Source: UBA12202 sp049595035 (GTDB taxonomy: Bacteria > Pseudomonadota > Alphaproteobacteria > Puniceispirillales > UBA1172). From it: DNA of 64,000 bases. The stretch is from NCBI GenBank assembly GCA_049595035.1, contig JBMYKD010000002.1, positions 62,001 through 126,000 on the forward strand, read 5' to 3'. Below the pieces are notes generated by a model. That model did no database searches and had not been told where the DNA came from. It saw only the letters and a list, made by a program, of their open reading frames with translations. Positions 44,363-52,808 of the stretch are shown here, piece after piece. How positions within the stretch are numbered: position 1 is the first letter of the stretch; the number at the start of each line of letters is the position of its first letter. The position numbers were made by a program, and so were the translations under genes.

Positions 44363-45082
44363 ATGGATTTACCCCCACTAATCGAAGGTATCTTGATCAA
44401 ACGTTATAAACGGTTTCTTGCTGATGTTGATTTTGGCGATCATATTGAAGTAACCCATTGCCCCAATCCCGGGGCCATGACTGGATTAAAAGAACCGGGT
44501 AGTCGTGTCTGGTGTTCCCGATCAGACAACCCTAAACGAAAATTGCCTTATACACTGGAATTGATTGAAGCAGATGATACTCTTGTCGGTATTAATACAA
44601 ACCGCCCGAACGCTATCGCTCATGAAGCCCTGATCAATGGCGTGATTCCTGCTTTTCGGCCTTACCAGACCATTCAACGGGAATATAGCTGGGCAAAAGG
44701 AACCCGCTTTGATTTCAAACTAGATGACGCTGATGATAATAGCCCGGCCATGTTGCTGGAAATAAAAAATGTGCATTTGCGCCTTTCTGATCCGGATGAA
44801 CCGGATACCGTGGCTTTCCCTGATTCTATCACTGAACGTGGTACCAAACATTTACAGGAATTGATCAAAGCAAAAAAAGACGGCTGGCGGGCGGCATTAT
44901 TATTTGTTGTGCAGAGGGAAGATAGCAACAAAATGGTTATAGCAGAAAATATTGATCCCATTTATGCAAAAACATTGCGAACAGCCTATGAACACGGCGT
45001 TGAAATTATGGCATGGCGTTGCAATATCACAAAGAACGCTATAACATTGTCCAATAAAATTAATATGGTAATTCCTGAATAA
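44363..45082 (+). CDS. sfsA: SfsA family DNA/RNA nuclease-like protein
   Basis: A 239-residue SfsA protein, first described as a sugar-fermentation stimulation factor and containing an OB-like N-terminus plus a PD-(D/E)XK nuclease-like core. Hallmarks are IKRYKRFLADVDFG, CPNPGAMTGL, NTNRPNAIAHEAL, the active-site-like LLEIKNVHLRL and FPDSITERGTKHLQELI. An AAGGA element precedes the ATG. The stop and the map start overlap as TAATG. Its biological role remains poorly known. Confidence 0.94.
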   Translation: MDLPPLIEGILIKRYKRFLADVDFGDHIEVTHCPNPGAMTGLKEPGSRVWCSRSDNPKRKLPYTLELIEADDTLVGINTNRPNAIAHEALINGVIPAFRPYQTIQREYSWAKGTRFDFKLDDADDNSPAMLLEIKNVHLRLSDPDEPDTVAFPDSITERGTKHLQELIKAKKDGWRAALLFVVQREDSNKMVIAENIDPIYAKTLRTAYEHGVEIMAWRCNITKNAITLSNKINMVIPE

Positions 45083-45903
45083 TGCGATTTGAACCTATCC
45101 CCCGCCATGATCAGCTTGGTTTCCTTAAAATGCGGAAAGCGGGAAAACTCGCCGCCGAAACCCTTGATTATATTACCCCTTATGTCAAAGCAGGCGTTAC
45201 AACGCTTGAACTTGACACACTCTGCCACCAGTTCATCAATGATCATGGGGCAACGCCGGCACCACTGGGATATAAAGGTTATCCCAAAGCCACCTGTATT
45301 TCCGTCAATCATGTTGTCTGTCACGGCATTCCGTCAGATAAGCGTTTGCTAGATGGTGACATTCTGAATATTGATATCACCGTTATTCTGGATGGCTGGT
45401 ATGGGGATACGTCCCGCATGTTCTGGGTTGGTGATGTTAGCGTCAAGGCCAAGAGGCTTACCGATGTGACTTATCAGGCCATGATGCGCGGCATCAATAT
45501 GGTCAAGCCCGGGGCAACCCTTGGCGATGTTGGTCATGCCATTCAGACATATGCTGAAGCCGCCCGGTTTTCGGTAGTGCGGGATTTTACCGGCCACGGA
45601 ATAGGGCAGCAGTTTCATATCGCGCCAACCGTATTGCATTATGGCACCCCGGGGGAAGGAACTATCCTGGAAGAAGGCATGATCTTTACCATTGAACCCA
45701 TGATCAATACCGGAACATGGCAAGTCAAAATCCTTCCGGATGGCTGGACAGCCGTCACCCGTGACCGCGGATTATCTGCCCAATTTGAACATACCGTCGG
45801 GGTAACCGCGGATGGTGTAGAAATTTTCACTCTTTCACCAATGGAATATATTCACCCCCCCTATGGCGAAAATAAAACCGCAGATAATACCACCAATAGT
45901 TAG
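45082..45903 (+). CDS. map: Type I methionine aminopeptidase
   Basis: Map removes the initiator methionine from nascent proteins. The 273-residue enzyme has the five metal ligands in the usual places: Asp in DITVILDGWYGD and DTSRMFWVG, His in FTGHGIGQQFH, Glu in IFTIEPMIN and Glu in AQFEHTVGVT. The conserved His of NHVVCHGIP is also present. Overlap with sfsA by one base and the radC gene after it give the common alphaproteobacterial order. The C-terminal 20 residues are a hydrophilic tail. Confidence 0.97.
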   Translation: MRFEPIPRHDQLGFLKMRKAGKLAAETLDYITPYVKAGVTTLELDTLCHQFINDHGATPAPLGYKGYPKATCISVNHVVCHGIPSDKRLLDGDILNIDITVILDGWYGDTSRMFWVGDVSVKAKRLTDVTYQAMMRGINMVKPGATLGDVGHAIQTYAEAARFSVVRDFTGHGIGQQFHIAPTVLHYGTPGEGTILEEGMIFTIEPMINTGTWQVKILPDGWTAVTRDRGLSAQFEHTVGVTADGVEIFTLSPMEYIHPPYGENKTADNTTNS

Positions 45904-46005
45904 ATTATGCTTTTCCCCATCACCTAAAACAGATATGTCATTTAATTAGTATGTGATTGTCAGCGGCTAAGTAGGTTTAAGCCACCATAAATCTAAGGTC
46001 ACGCT

Positions 46006-46704
46006 GTGCAGAAAGATAGTAATCATTCTTCAAAACCCGAACACACAAAGCATCGGGAACGGATGAAAACCCGCATTCTGAGTTTTGGAACGAATACCCT
46101 TCCTGATTATGAATTACTGGAATCGCTGTTATTTTATTCTATTCCACGGCGTGATACAAAACCGATTGCCAAAGCATTGCTGGCAAAATTCAAAACTTTC
46201 AATGCCATTTGTCAAGCCTCCCCGCAGGAATTATCTGAAATTGATCATATTGGTGAACATAGTGTGGTTTTATTCCAGATTATTCATATGATTGCGCTTA
46301 GGCTTGGCGAAGAAAAAATCATCAATAAAACAACCTTTTTATCTTGGCAGGATGTCATCAGCTATTGTCGTACCCGCATAGGATTTATCGAAAAAGAAGC
46401 CTTTCTGGTCATTTTTGTGGATAGCAAAAACAGTATCATTGCCGCGGATGAACTGGCTTCCGGTAGAGTTGACAAGGTTGCAGTTTACCCGCGTGAGATT
46501 GTTAGAAATGCATTAAAATATCACGCAACAGCAATTATACTGGTTCATAACCATCCCTCTGGAAGCACCGAGCCATCACAGCAGGACATAGCCATGACCA
46601 AACATATCAATCAGGCCATCAAGGCCATTGATGCGCGGCTTCATGATCATCTGATCATTAGCAGCGAAGGTCATTTCAGTTTCAAGAATGCCGGATTACT
46701 TTAG
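46006..46704 (+). CDS. radC: RadC family protein (JAB/MPN metalloprotease fold)
   Basis: A 232-residue RadC homologue. The N-terminal helix-hairpin-helix region includes KHRERMKTRI and LPDYELLESLLFYSIPRRDTKPIAKALL; the C-terminal MPN domain has the JAMM-type metal site in VHNHPSGSTEPSQQDIAMT. The GTG at 46006 is preferred because the family HRER motif lies upstream of the first internal ATG. Despite the name, a repair role for RadC is doubtful in most bacteria. It follows map by 102 bases. The 106 bases after its stop hold no recognisable element. Confidence 0.93.
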   Translation: MQKDSNHSSKPEHTKHRERMKTRILSFGTNTLPDYELLESLLFYSIPRRDTKPIAKALLAKFKTFNAICQASPQELSEIDHIGEHSVVLFQIIHMIALRLGEEKIINKTTFLSWQDVISYCRTRIGFIEKEAFLVIFVDSKNSIIAADELASGRVDKVAVYPREIVRNALKYHATAIILVHNHPSGSTEPSQQDIAMTKHINQAIKAIDARLHDHLIISSEGHFSFKNAGLL

Positions 46705-46810
46705 GATGAGAATATCATATGGGAAGGCTGGACAATTTATCGCTTGCTGACTAACATGGCGACCGATAATAAAGCCGTAGAAGCCAATCATAAAACAGGA
46801 TGAGTATATC

Positions 46811-48109
46811 ATGATCCCGCGCTATTCGCGACCCGAAATGACGGAAATCTGGACGGATGAAAGCCGTTTTCAAATCTGGTTTGAAATCGAAGCACATGCT
46901 TGTGATGCGCAGGCCGAATTAGGGGTCATTCCCAAAGAAGATGCCCGGACAATTTGGGAAAAGGGTCAGTTTGATGTTGCCCGCATACATGAAATCGAAG
47001 CGGAAACGCGGCATGATGTGATCGCGTTTCTGACCAATCTGGCAGAATATATAGGGGCTCCAGCACGATTTGTTCATCAGGGAATGACGTCTTCTGATGT
47101 CTTGGACACCACTCTGGCCGTCCAGCTCAGCCGAGCCAGTGATCTGATCATAACAGGCATCAGCCGTGTCATGGATGCGCTGAAAACACGCGCCATGGAA
47201 CATCGATATACCCCGACAATGGGGCGCAGTCATGGCATTCATGCCGAACCTGTTACCTTTGGGCTTAAACTAGCCGGTCATTACACGGCTTTTGCCCGCG
47301 CCTTAGCCCGCATGGAACAGGCAAAAGCGGATATTGCCACCTGCAAAATATCCGGTGCCGTAGGCACGTTTGCACATATTGACCCCTATGTGGAACGTCA
47401 TGTTGCCGAAAAGATGGGGCTGACACCAGAACCGCATTCCACCCAGATTATTCCGCGTGATCGCCATGCCATGTTTTTTGCGACCATGGGAGTGGTGGCG
47501 GCATCTATTGAAAATCTGGCAACAGAGATCAGGCATTTGCAACGAACCGAAGTGCGTGAGGCAGAAGAATATTTTTCGGCGGGCCAGAAAGGGTCATCGG
47601 CCATGCCGCATAAGCGCAACCCTGTTTTGACCGAAAATCTGACCGGATTGGCGCGTATTGTCCGGGGAGCTGTCACTCCGGCACTGGAAAATGTTACGCT
47701 CTGGCATGAACGGGATATCTCCCATTCCTCGGTTGAACGGGTTCATGCCCCTGATGCGACGATAGCACTTGATTTTGCGTTGCATCGACTGGCCTCAGTT
47801 ATCGAAAAATTGCTGATCTATCCGGATGCCATGCAAAAAAATCTGGATCAACTTGGCGGACTTGTTCATTCACAGCAAGTTCTGCTCGCACTAACCCAGC
47901 ACGGGATTAGTCGTGAAGATTCTTACGTTCTGGTTCAACGTAACGCCATGCGTGTCTGGCATGAAGGAGGGCATTTGCTCGATTATCTGCTGTCTGATGA
48001 AACCGTGATGGCAAGCATATCAAAAGATGAACTCAGCGCATTGTTTGATCTGAAACATCATTTCAAAAATATTGATTACATCTTTGATCGGGTTTTTGAT
48101 TCAAAATAA
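46811..48109 (+). CDS. purB: Adenylosuccinate lyase
   Basis: PurB cleaves SAICAR and adenylosuccinate, acting twice in purine synthesis. The 432-residue protein begins MIPRYSRPEMTEIWTDESRF and has EAETRHDVIAF with the TSSDVLDTTLAVQL segment, GRSHGIHAEPVTFG with a catalytic His, and the fumarase-superfamily signature GSSAMPHKRNP carrying the flexible active-site Ser. It precedes purC by about 84 bases, and the two are likely expressed in concert, with a separate promoter candidate for purC. Confidence 0.97.
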   Translation: MIPRYSRPEMTEIWTDESRFQIWFEIEAHACDAQAELGVIPKEDARTIWEKGQFDVARIHEIEAETRHDVIAFLTNLAEYIGAPARFVHQGMTSSDVLDTTLAVQLSRASDLIITGISRVMDALKTRAMEHRYTPTMGRSHGIHAEPVTFGLKLAGHYTAFARALARMEQAKADIATCKISGAVGTFAHIDPYVERHVAEKMGLTPEPHSTQIIPRDRHAMFFATMGVVAASIENLATEIRHLQRTEVREAEEYFSAGQKGSSAMPHKRNPVLTENLTGLARIVRGAVTPALENVTLWHERDISHSSVERVHAPDATIALDFALHRLASVIEKLLIYPDAMQKNLDQLGGLVHSQQVLLALTQHGISREDSYVLVQRNAMRVWHEGGHLLDYLLSDETVMASISKDELSALFDLKHHFKNIDYIFDRVFDSK

Positions 48110-48132
48110 CGTTTAAAAAGACACAGCAATGA

Positions 48133-48161
48133 TTGCTTAAATTCCGGTATGTTGATAATAT
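48133..48161 (+). promoter_or_regulatory. Putative promoter of the purCSQL group
   Basis: TTGCTT (48133-48138) and TAATAT (48156-48161) are 17 bases apart, placing initiation near 48168 and the purC ATG 26 bases later. The -35 matches consensus only in TTG; the -10 is a four-of-six match. The location between purB and purC makes it plausible. Confidence 0.38.
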
Positions 48162-48193
48162 AAATTACAATCATCAAGATGATAAGTCTGAAC

Positions 48194-48946
48194 ATGGATC
48201 ACCGTGAAAAACTGTATGAAGGAAAAGCGAAAGCGATTTTCGCAACCGATGCGCCTGATGAGCTGATTCAGTATTTCAAGGATGATGCCACGGCCTATAA
48301 TGCCCAGAAACATGAAGTTATTTCCGGAAAGGGCAAACTTAATAATGCCATTTCCCATCATATTATGACCAAACTTGGTGCAGCCGGCATTCATCATCAC
48401 CTGATCAAACAGATTAATGAACGCGAACAGCTCATCCGCAAATGTGATATTATTCCGGTTGAGGTGGTTGTGCGGAATATAGCCGCCGGATCAATGGTCG
48501 GACGGCTGGCCGGAAAGCATATTCCTATTTCTCAGGGCACATGTTTGAAAACCCCGATTGTTGAATACTATCTGAAGGAAGATGCCCTGAATGATCCTAT
48601 TATTACAGCGGAACATATCACGGGGTTTGATCTGGCTAGTGAAGATGAATTAACATATATCCGCCTAACAGCACTTGCCATTAATCGTTTGCTGATGGAA
48701 ATATTTTCCGACATTGGCATTATTCTGGTTGATTTCAAGCTGGAATTTGGCCGCCCTGCCAGCCCTATAAAGGGTGAACCTGCCATTATTCTCGCAGATG
48801 AAATTAGTCCTGACAACTGCCGTCTATGGGATAAAGACACCGGCGCCATCAAGGATAAAGACCGTTTCCGGAAAGATTTAGGCGGATTGGTTGACGCCTA
48901 TCAGGATATTGCAACCCGTTTCGGGCTAACTGTATCATTGCCATAA
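48194..48946 (+). CDS. purC: Phosphoribosylaminoimidazole-succinocarboxamide synthase (SAICAR synthetase)
   Basis: PurC joins CAIR and aspartate. The 250-residue protein starts with the family motif MDHREKLYEGKAKAIF and contains YFKDDATAYNAQKH, VVVRNIAAGSMVGRL, LVDFKLEFG and LADEISPDNCRLWD, all standard. An in-frame ATG at 48179 would add five residues; homology to short N-termini favours 48194, though neither has a good ribosome site. purS starts 14 bases after it with a GAGG element. Confidence 0.96.
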   Translation: MDHREKLYEGKAKAIFATDAPDELIQYFKDDATAYNAQKHEVISGKGKLNNAISHHIMTKLGAAGIHHHLIKQINEREQLIRKCDIIPVEVVVRNIAAGSMVGRLAGKHIPISQGTCLKTPIVEYYLKEDALNDPIITAEHITGFDLASEDELTYIRLTALAINRLLMEIFSDIGIILVDFKLEFGRPASPIKGEPAIILADEISPDNCRLWDKDTGAIKDKDRFRKDLGGLVDAYQDIATRFGLTVSLP

Positions 48947-48960
48947 CAGAGAGGATTATC

Positions 48961-49221
48961 ATGCTAAGGGTTACTATTACGATCAGCTTGAAAGAGGGCG
49001 TGCTTGACCCCGAAGGTCAGGCCATCGAACATTCACTTAGCAATCTTGGCTATCATGAGGCTAGCGATATCCGCACTGGCAAGATCATTAGCTTTTCCAT
49101 GGTGGAAAGTAATCACAATCGCGCAAAACAGAAAGTCGCGAAAATGTGTGAAACCCTGTTAGTTAATACCGTTATTGAAAATTACGATATTGCTATCGAA
49201 GATCAGGTTGAGGACGAGTAA
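48961..49221 (+). CDS. purS: Phosphoribosylformylglycinamidine synthase subunit PurS
   Basis: The 86-residue PurS bridges PurQ and the small-type PurL and is needed to channel ammonia in the FGAM synthase complex. Recognised by VTITISLKEGVLDPEGQAIEH, the LGYHEASDIRTGKIISF strand and a C-terminal MCETLLVNTVIENYDI segment. The gene lies between purC and purQ, five bases from purQ, as in alphaproteobacteria and Bacillus. Confidence 0.96.
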   Translation: MLRVTITISLKEGVLDPEGQAIEHSLSNLGYHEASDIRTGKIISFSMVESNHNRAKQKVAKMCETLLVNTVIENYDIAIEDQVEDE

Positions 49222-49226
49222 TAACA

Positions 49227-49913
49227 GTGGCAAATGTAGCGGTTATCAGTTTTCCCGGATCAAATTGTGACAGGGATATCATCACAGCGGTGCAACATAT
49301 AACTGGCACCAAGCCAGCACAATACTGGCATAAGGAAACCAGCATGGAAAAACATGATCTGGTGATCCTGCCCGGCGGCTTTTCTTTCGGTGACTATTTG
49401 CGGTGCGGGGCGATTGCTGCCCGTTCACCCATCATGGATGAAGTCATGGAACATGTCTGGCGCGGGGGGTATGTTCTTGGCATTTGTAATGGCTTTCAGA
49501 TTCTGACCGAAGCAGGCATTCTTCCGGGTACCTTGATGCGGAACAAACAATTGCAATTTGTCTGCCGTGATGTAACGCTTTCCCTTCATCATACCGAAAG
49601 CAATAGTATTCTTGGTCATTGTGATGAAAAGCGGCAGTTAGTCATTCCCGTTGCCCATAATGAAGGCAATTATTTTGCTGATCCGGATACCATCAAAAAA
49701 ATCACCGATAAAGGGCAGATTGTCCTCACCTATACCGATACAGGTGCTGCCAATTATAATCCTAATGGTGCCATAGATGATATAGCCGGGATAACGTCTG
49801 ACAATGGTCGGGTGCTTGGGATGATGCCGCATCCGGAACGCAAGGCGGAAGCTATCCATGGTGGTCTGGATGGCCATTATCTTTTGACGTCTATTATTGA
49901 GGCCGCATCATGA
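49227..49913 (+). CDS. purQ: Phosphoribosylformylglycinamidine synthase glutaminase subunit PurQ
   Basis: The 228-residue PurQ is a class I glutamine amidotransferase supplying ammonia to PurL. The nucleophile is in YVLGICNGFQILTE and the His-Glu pair in GMMPHPERKAE; VISFPGSNCDRDI opens the protein. The start is GTG at 49227, with a GAGGACGAG stretch inside the end of purS serving as ribosome site. Its stop overlaps purL as ATGA. Confidence 0.97.
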   Translation: MANVAVISFPGSNCDRDIITAVQHITGTKPAQYWHKETSMEKHDLVILPGGFSFGDYLRCGAIAARSPIMDEVMEHVWRGGYVLGICNGFQILTEAGILPGTLMRNKQLQFVCRDVTLSLHHTESNSILGHCDEKRQLVIPVAHNEGNYFADPDTIKKITDKGQIVLTYTDTGAANYNPNGAIDDIAGITSDNGRVLGMMPHPERKAEAIHGGLDGHYLLTSIIEAAS

Positions 49914-52132
49914 GCATGGAAGCCGAACATACAACTGTTGATCAAGCCCGTGATATGGGGTTAAGCGCTGAAGAATTTGACCGTATCTGTCAACGACTGG
50001 GGCGCATTCCTAATCTCACCGAACTTGGCATTTTCTCTGCCATGTGGTCTGAACATTGTTCTTACAAATCATCTCGCCGCTGGCTGAAAACCTTACCAAC
50101 AACAGGTGATCAGGTTATTCATGGCCCGGGGGAAAATGCCGGTGTGGTCGATATAGGTGATGGCATGGCGGCCGTCTTTAAGATTGAAAGCCATAATCAC
50201 CCTTCATTTATCGAACCCTATCAGGGAGCAGCGACCGGCGTTGGCGGTATTCTGCGCGATGTTTTTACCATGGGGGCACGGCCTGTTGCCCTGCTTAATG
50301 CGTTACGCTTTGGCGCCCCTGACCATGAATTGACGCGGCATCTGGTGAGTGGCGTTGTTAGCGGTATTGGCGGGTATGGTAATTGTATCGGCATTCCGAC
50401 CATTGGTGGCGAAACCCATTTTGATGCTAGTTACAACCAGAATATTCTGGTCAATGCCATGGCCGTGGGGCTGGCTAAAGCGGATCGCATTTTTCTTTCT
50501 GCTGCTTCCGGCCTGGGCAATCCGGTTATTTATATCGGCGCAAAAACCGGTCGTGACGGAATACATGGGGCAACCATGGCATCTGCCGAGTTTAGCGAAG
50601 AAGATATGTCCAAACGCCCAACGGTGCAGGTTGGTGACCCGCTAGCCGGAAAACTGCTGATGGAAGCAAGCCTTGAGCTTATGGCATCTGATTCGGTTGT
50701 TTCTATTCAGGATATGGGAGCAGCTGGTCTGACCTCATCTTCGGTAGAAATGTCCAGTAAGGGCGGCATGGGGATGGAAATTGATCTGGATCAGGTGCCT
50801 ATCCGCGAAAAGGGCATGACCCCATATGAAATTATGCTTTCCGAATCACAGGAACGTATGCTGGTTGTGCTAAAACCTGATGCAACAGAAAGAGCTCAGG
50901 CCATTTTTGATAAATGGGACCTAGATTTTGCTGTTATTGGAAAGGTTACCGATACCGGTCATCTGGTGCTTACTTCACATGGCGAAGTCGTTGCTGATCT
51001 ACCACTTGATCCGCTGGTAAATGATGCACCAGAATATGACCGCCCATTTGAAGATACCCCTACCCCAAAGATAGCACCACAAGAATCCCTTATTCAGGAT
51101 ATCGCATTAGGTACTGCTCTCAAACAGATGATGGGGAGTCATTTTCTGGCAAGTCGGCGCTGGGTTTATGAACAATATGATCGGCATGTCATGGCTGATA
51201 CGGTTATTGAATGCGGTTCTGATGCAGGGCTGGTTCGGGTGCATGGTACTAATCGCGGGCTTGCGGTAACAACTGATTGCACGCAACGTTATGTGCTTGC
51301 TGATCCTTATCTGGGGGCGATGCAGGCTGTTGCCGAAGCCTATCGTAACATTACCGCAACAGGGGCCAGACCATTAGCAACTACCAATAACCTCAATTTT
51401 GGCAATCCGGAAAAACCGGCTATTATGGGTCAGATTGTGGGTTCGGTGAAAGGCATGGGCGCAGCTTGTACTGCTCTTGATGTTCCTGTCGTATCGGGGA
51501 ATGTATCACTTTACAATGAAACCGATGGTCAGGCTATTTCTCCAGCACCTGTTATTGGTATGATTGGCGTCATTGATGATGTTACCAATGCCGTCAATAT
51601 CGGCATCAGACAAGCTGGAGAAACGGTTTATATCATTGGACAGAATGCCGCCACTAATGATGGCTGGCTATCAAATAGCGTCTATGCCCATGTCATTGCC
51701 GGCAATGATCACCCTGATGCCCCGCCACCTGTTGATCTGGAAGCGGAAAAAACCCATGGTGACCTGATCAGGCATCTGGTAGAAAAACATATGGTGTCTG
51801 CTGTTCATGATATTGGTGATGGTGGTGCATTGGTAGCCTTAACCGAAATGATGATGGCAGGCCAGACAGGGGCAGATATCACCTTAACAACAGATCAGAT
51901 GACCCATGGCTGGGCTTTTGGCGAAGATCAGGGGCGTTATCTGGTGGTAACCGCTGATCCGTCCGCCGTGGAAGATGCCGCATCAAAATATGGCGTTGAT
52001 TTTCAAAAAATTGCTACGACTAATGATCGTCAAGAATTGAAAATTGGCTCTAGTGACATTATCTCAATAGAAGAACTGAAATCAGTGTTTGAAAACTGGC
52101 TTCCTGCCTTAATGGAAACCAGACAAAAATAA
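49910..52132 (+). CDS. purL: Phosphoribosylformylglycinamidine synthase II (PurL, small type)
   Basis: The ATP-dependent synthetase subunit of FGAM synthase, 740 residues, the small type that works with PurS and PurQ. It has the sequence FSAMWSEHCSYKSSRRWL near the N-terminus, HGPGENAGVVDIG, KIESHNHPSFIEPYQGAAT, and two AIR-synthase-like halves, the second around AVTTDCTQRYVLADP and LNFGNPEKP. All expected motifs are present. It follows purQ by an ATGA overlap and is followed by bolA after 16 bases. Confidence 0.97.
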   Translation: MSMEAEHTTVDQARDMGLSAEEFDRICQRLGRIPNLTELGIFSAMWSEHCSYKSSRRWLKTLPTTGDQVIHGPGENAGVVDIGDGMAAVFKIESHNHPSFIEPYQGAATGVGGILRDVFTMGARPVALLNALRFGAPDHELTRHLVSGVVSGIGGYGNCIGIPTIGGETHFDASYNQNILVNAMAVGLAKADRIFLSAASGLGNPVIYIGAKTGRDGIHGATMASAEFSEEDMSKRPTVQVGDPLAGKLLMEASLELMASDSVVSIQDMGAAGLTSSSVEMSSKGGMGMEIDLDQVPIREKGMTPYEIMLSESQERMLVVLKPDATERAQAIFDKWDLDFAVIGKVTDTGHLVLTSHGEVVADLPLDPLVNDAPEYDRPFEDTPTPKIAPQESLIQDIALGTALKQMMGSHFLASRRWVYEQYDRHVMADTVIECGSDAGLVRVHGTNRGLAVTTDCTQRYVLADPYLGAMQAVAEAYRNITATGARPLATTNNLNFGNPEKPAIMGQIVGSVKGMGAACTALDVPVVSGNVSLYNETDGQAISPAPVIGMIGVIDDVTNAVNIGIRQAGETVYIIGQNAATNDGWLSNSVYAHVIAGNDHPDAPPPVDLEAEKTHGDLIRHLVEKHMVSAVHDIGDGGALVALTEMMMAGQTGADITLTTDQMTHGWAFGEDQGRYLVVTADPSAVEDAASKYGVDFQKIATTNDRQELKIGSSDIISIEELKSVFENWLPALMETRQK

Positions 52133-52148
52133 CAGATGGGAACAGAAA

Positions 52149-52385
52149 ATGGCTATGCGTGCTGATGAAATAGAAAAGCTGATCCTTGAAGCTTTACCAG
52201 GAAGCGAAGTCAAAATTGAAGACCTGGCCGGTGACGGGGATCATTATTCCTGTCATATAAAATCAAAAGCCTTTGCCGGTAAATCACGCGTGCAACAGCA
52301 TAAAATTGTTTATGATGCCCTTGGCGGTCGGATGGGGAATGAACTCCATGCTCTCGCCATACAAACGACCCCTATTGAGGAGTAA
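52149..52385 (+). CDS. BolA/IbaG family protein
   Basis: A 78-residue BolA-like protein. It carries the BolA fold elements DEIEKLILEALPGSEVKIED, the loop GDGDHYSCHIKS with His that can ligate a [2Fe-2S] cluster, and the helix SRVQQHKIVYDALGGRMGNELHAL. BolA-type proteins pair with monothiol glutaredoxins; here a CGFS glutaredoxin gene follows two bases later, so a heterocomplex that handles iron-sulfur clusters or iron sensing is likely. The purL-bolA-grxD order is common in alphaproteobacteria. Confidence 0.93.
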   Translation: MAMRADEIEKLILEALPGSEVKIEDLAGDGDHYSCHIKSKAFAGKSRVQQHKIVYDALGGRMGNELHALAIQTTPIEE

Positions 52386-52387
52386 TC

Positions 52388-52738
52388 ATGTTAGATGATC
52401 AAACAAAATCACGCATCGAAGGCGACATTTCCAGTCAGGATGTTGTTCTTTTTATGAAAGGCACCCCTGTATTTCCTCAATGTGGCTTCTCGGCCGCGGT
52501 TGTCGGTGTATTAACGCATCTGAATGTCCCCTTCAAAGGCGTCAATGTGCTGGAAGATGATGCTGTCCGTGAAGGCATCAAGCTTTTCACAGAATGGCCA
52601 ACCATCCCGCAGCTTTATGTAAAAGGTGAGTTTGTTGGCGGTTGTGATATTATCCGTGAAATGTATGAAACCGGTGAGTTGACAGAGATGTTCAACACAC
52701 GCGGGATTCCGGTTACCCCGCAACCACTTAATAGCTAA
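52388..52738 (+). CDS. grxD: Monothiol glutaredoxin Grx4
   Basis: A 116-residue CGFS-type glutaredoxin, which binds a [2Fe-2S] cluster as a homodimer or with BolA and passes it to client proteins. The signature is KGTPVFPQCGFSAAVV at about residues 23-38, with WPTIPQLYVKGEFVGGCDI carrying the cis-proline and glutathione-binding residues. A GAGGAG ribosome site lies in the end of the bolA-like gene, two bases upstream. Assignment and partnership are strong. Confidence 0.96.
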   Translation: MLDDQTKSRIEGDISSQDVVLFMKGTPVFPQCGFSAAVVGVLTHLNVPFKGVNVLEDDAVREGIKLFTEWPTIPQLYVKGEFVGGCDIIREMYETGELTEMFNTRGIPVTPQPLNS

Positions 52739-52808
52739 TAACGATACTGGCACATATCCTGACTTCTGATATGATGACCTCATCATCATGATAAGGAAGG
52801 TAGGAAAT

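Noticed and set aside
46705..46810. Short leader peptide before purB
   Set aside because: Frames of 11-15 codons exist in the spacer, but none has a convincing ribosome site or attenuator-like hairpin.
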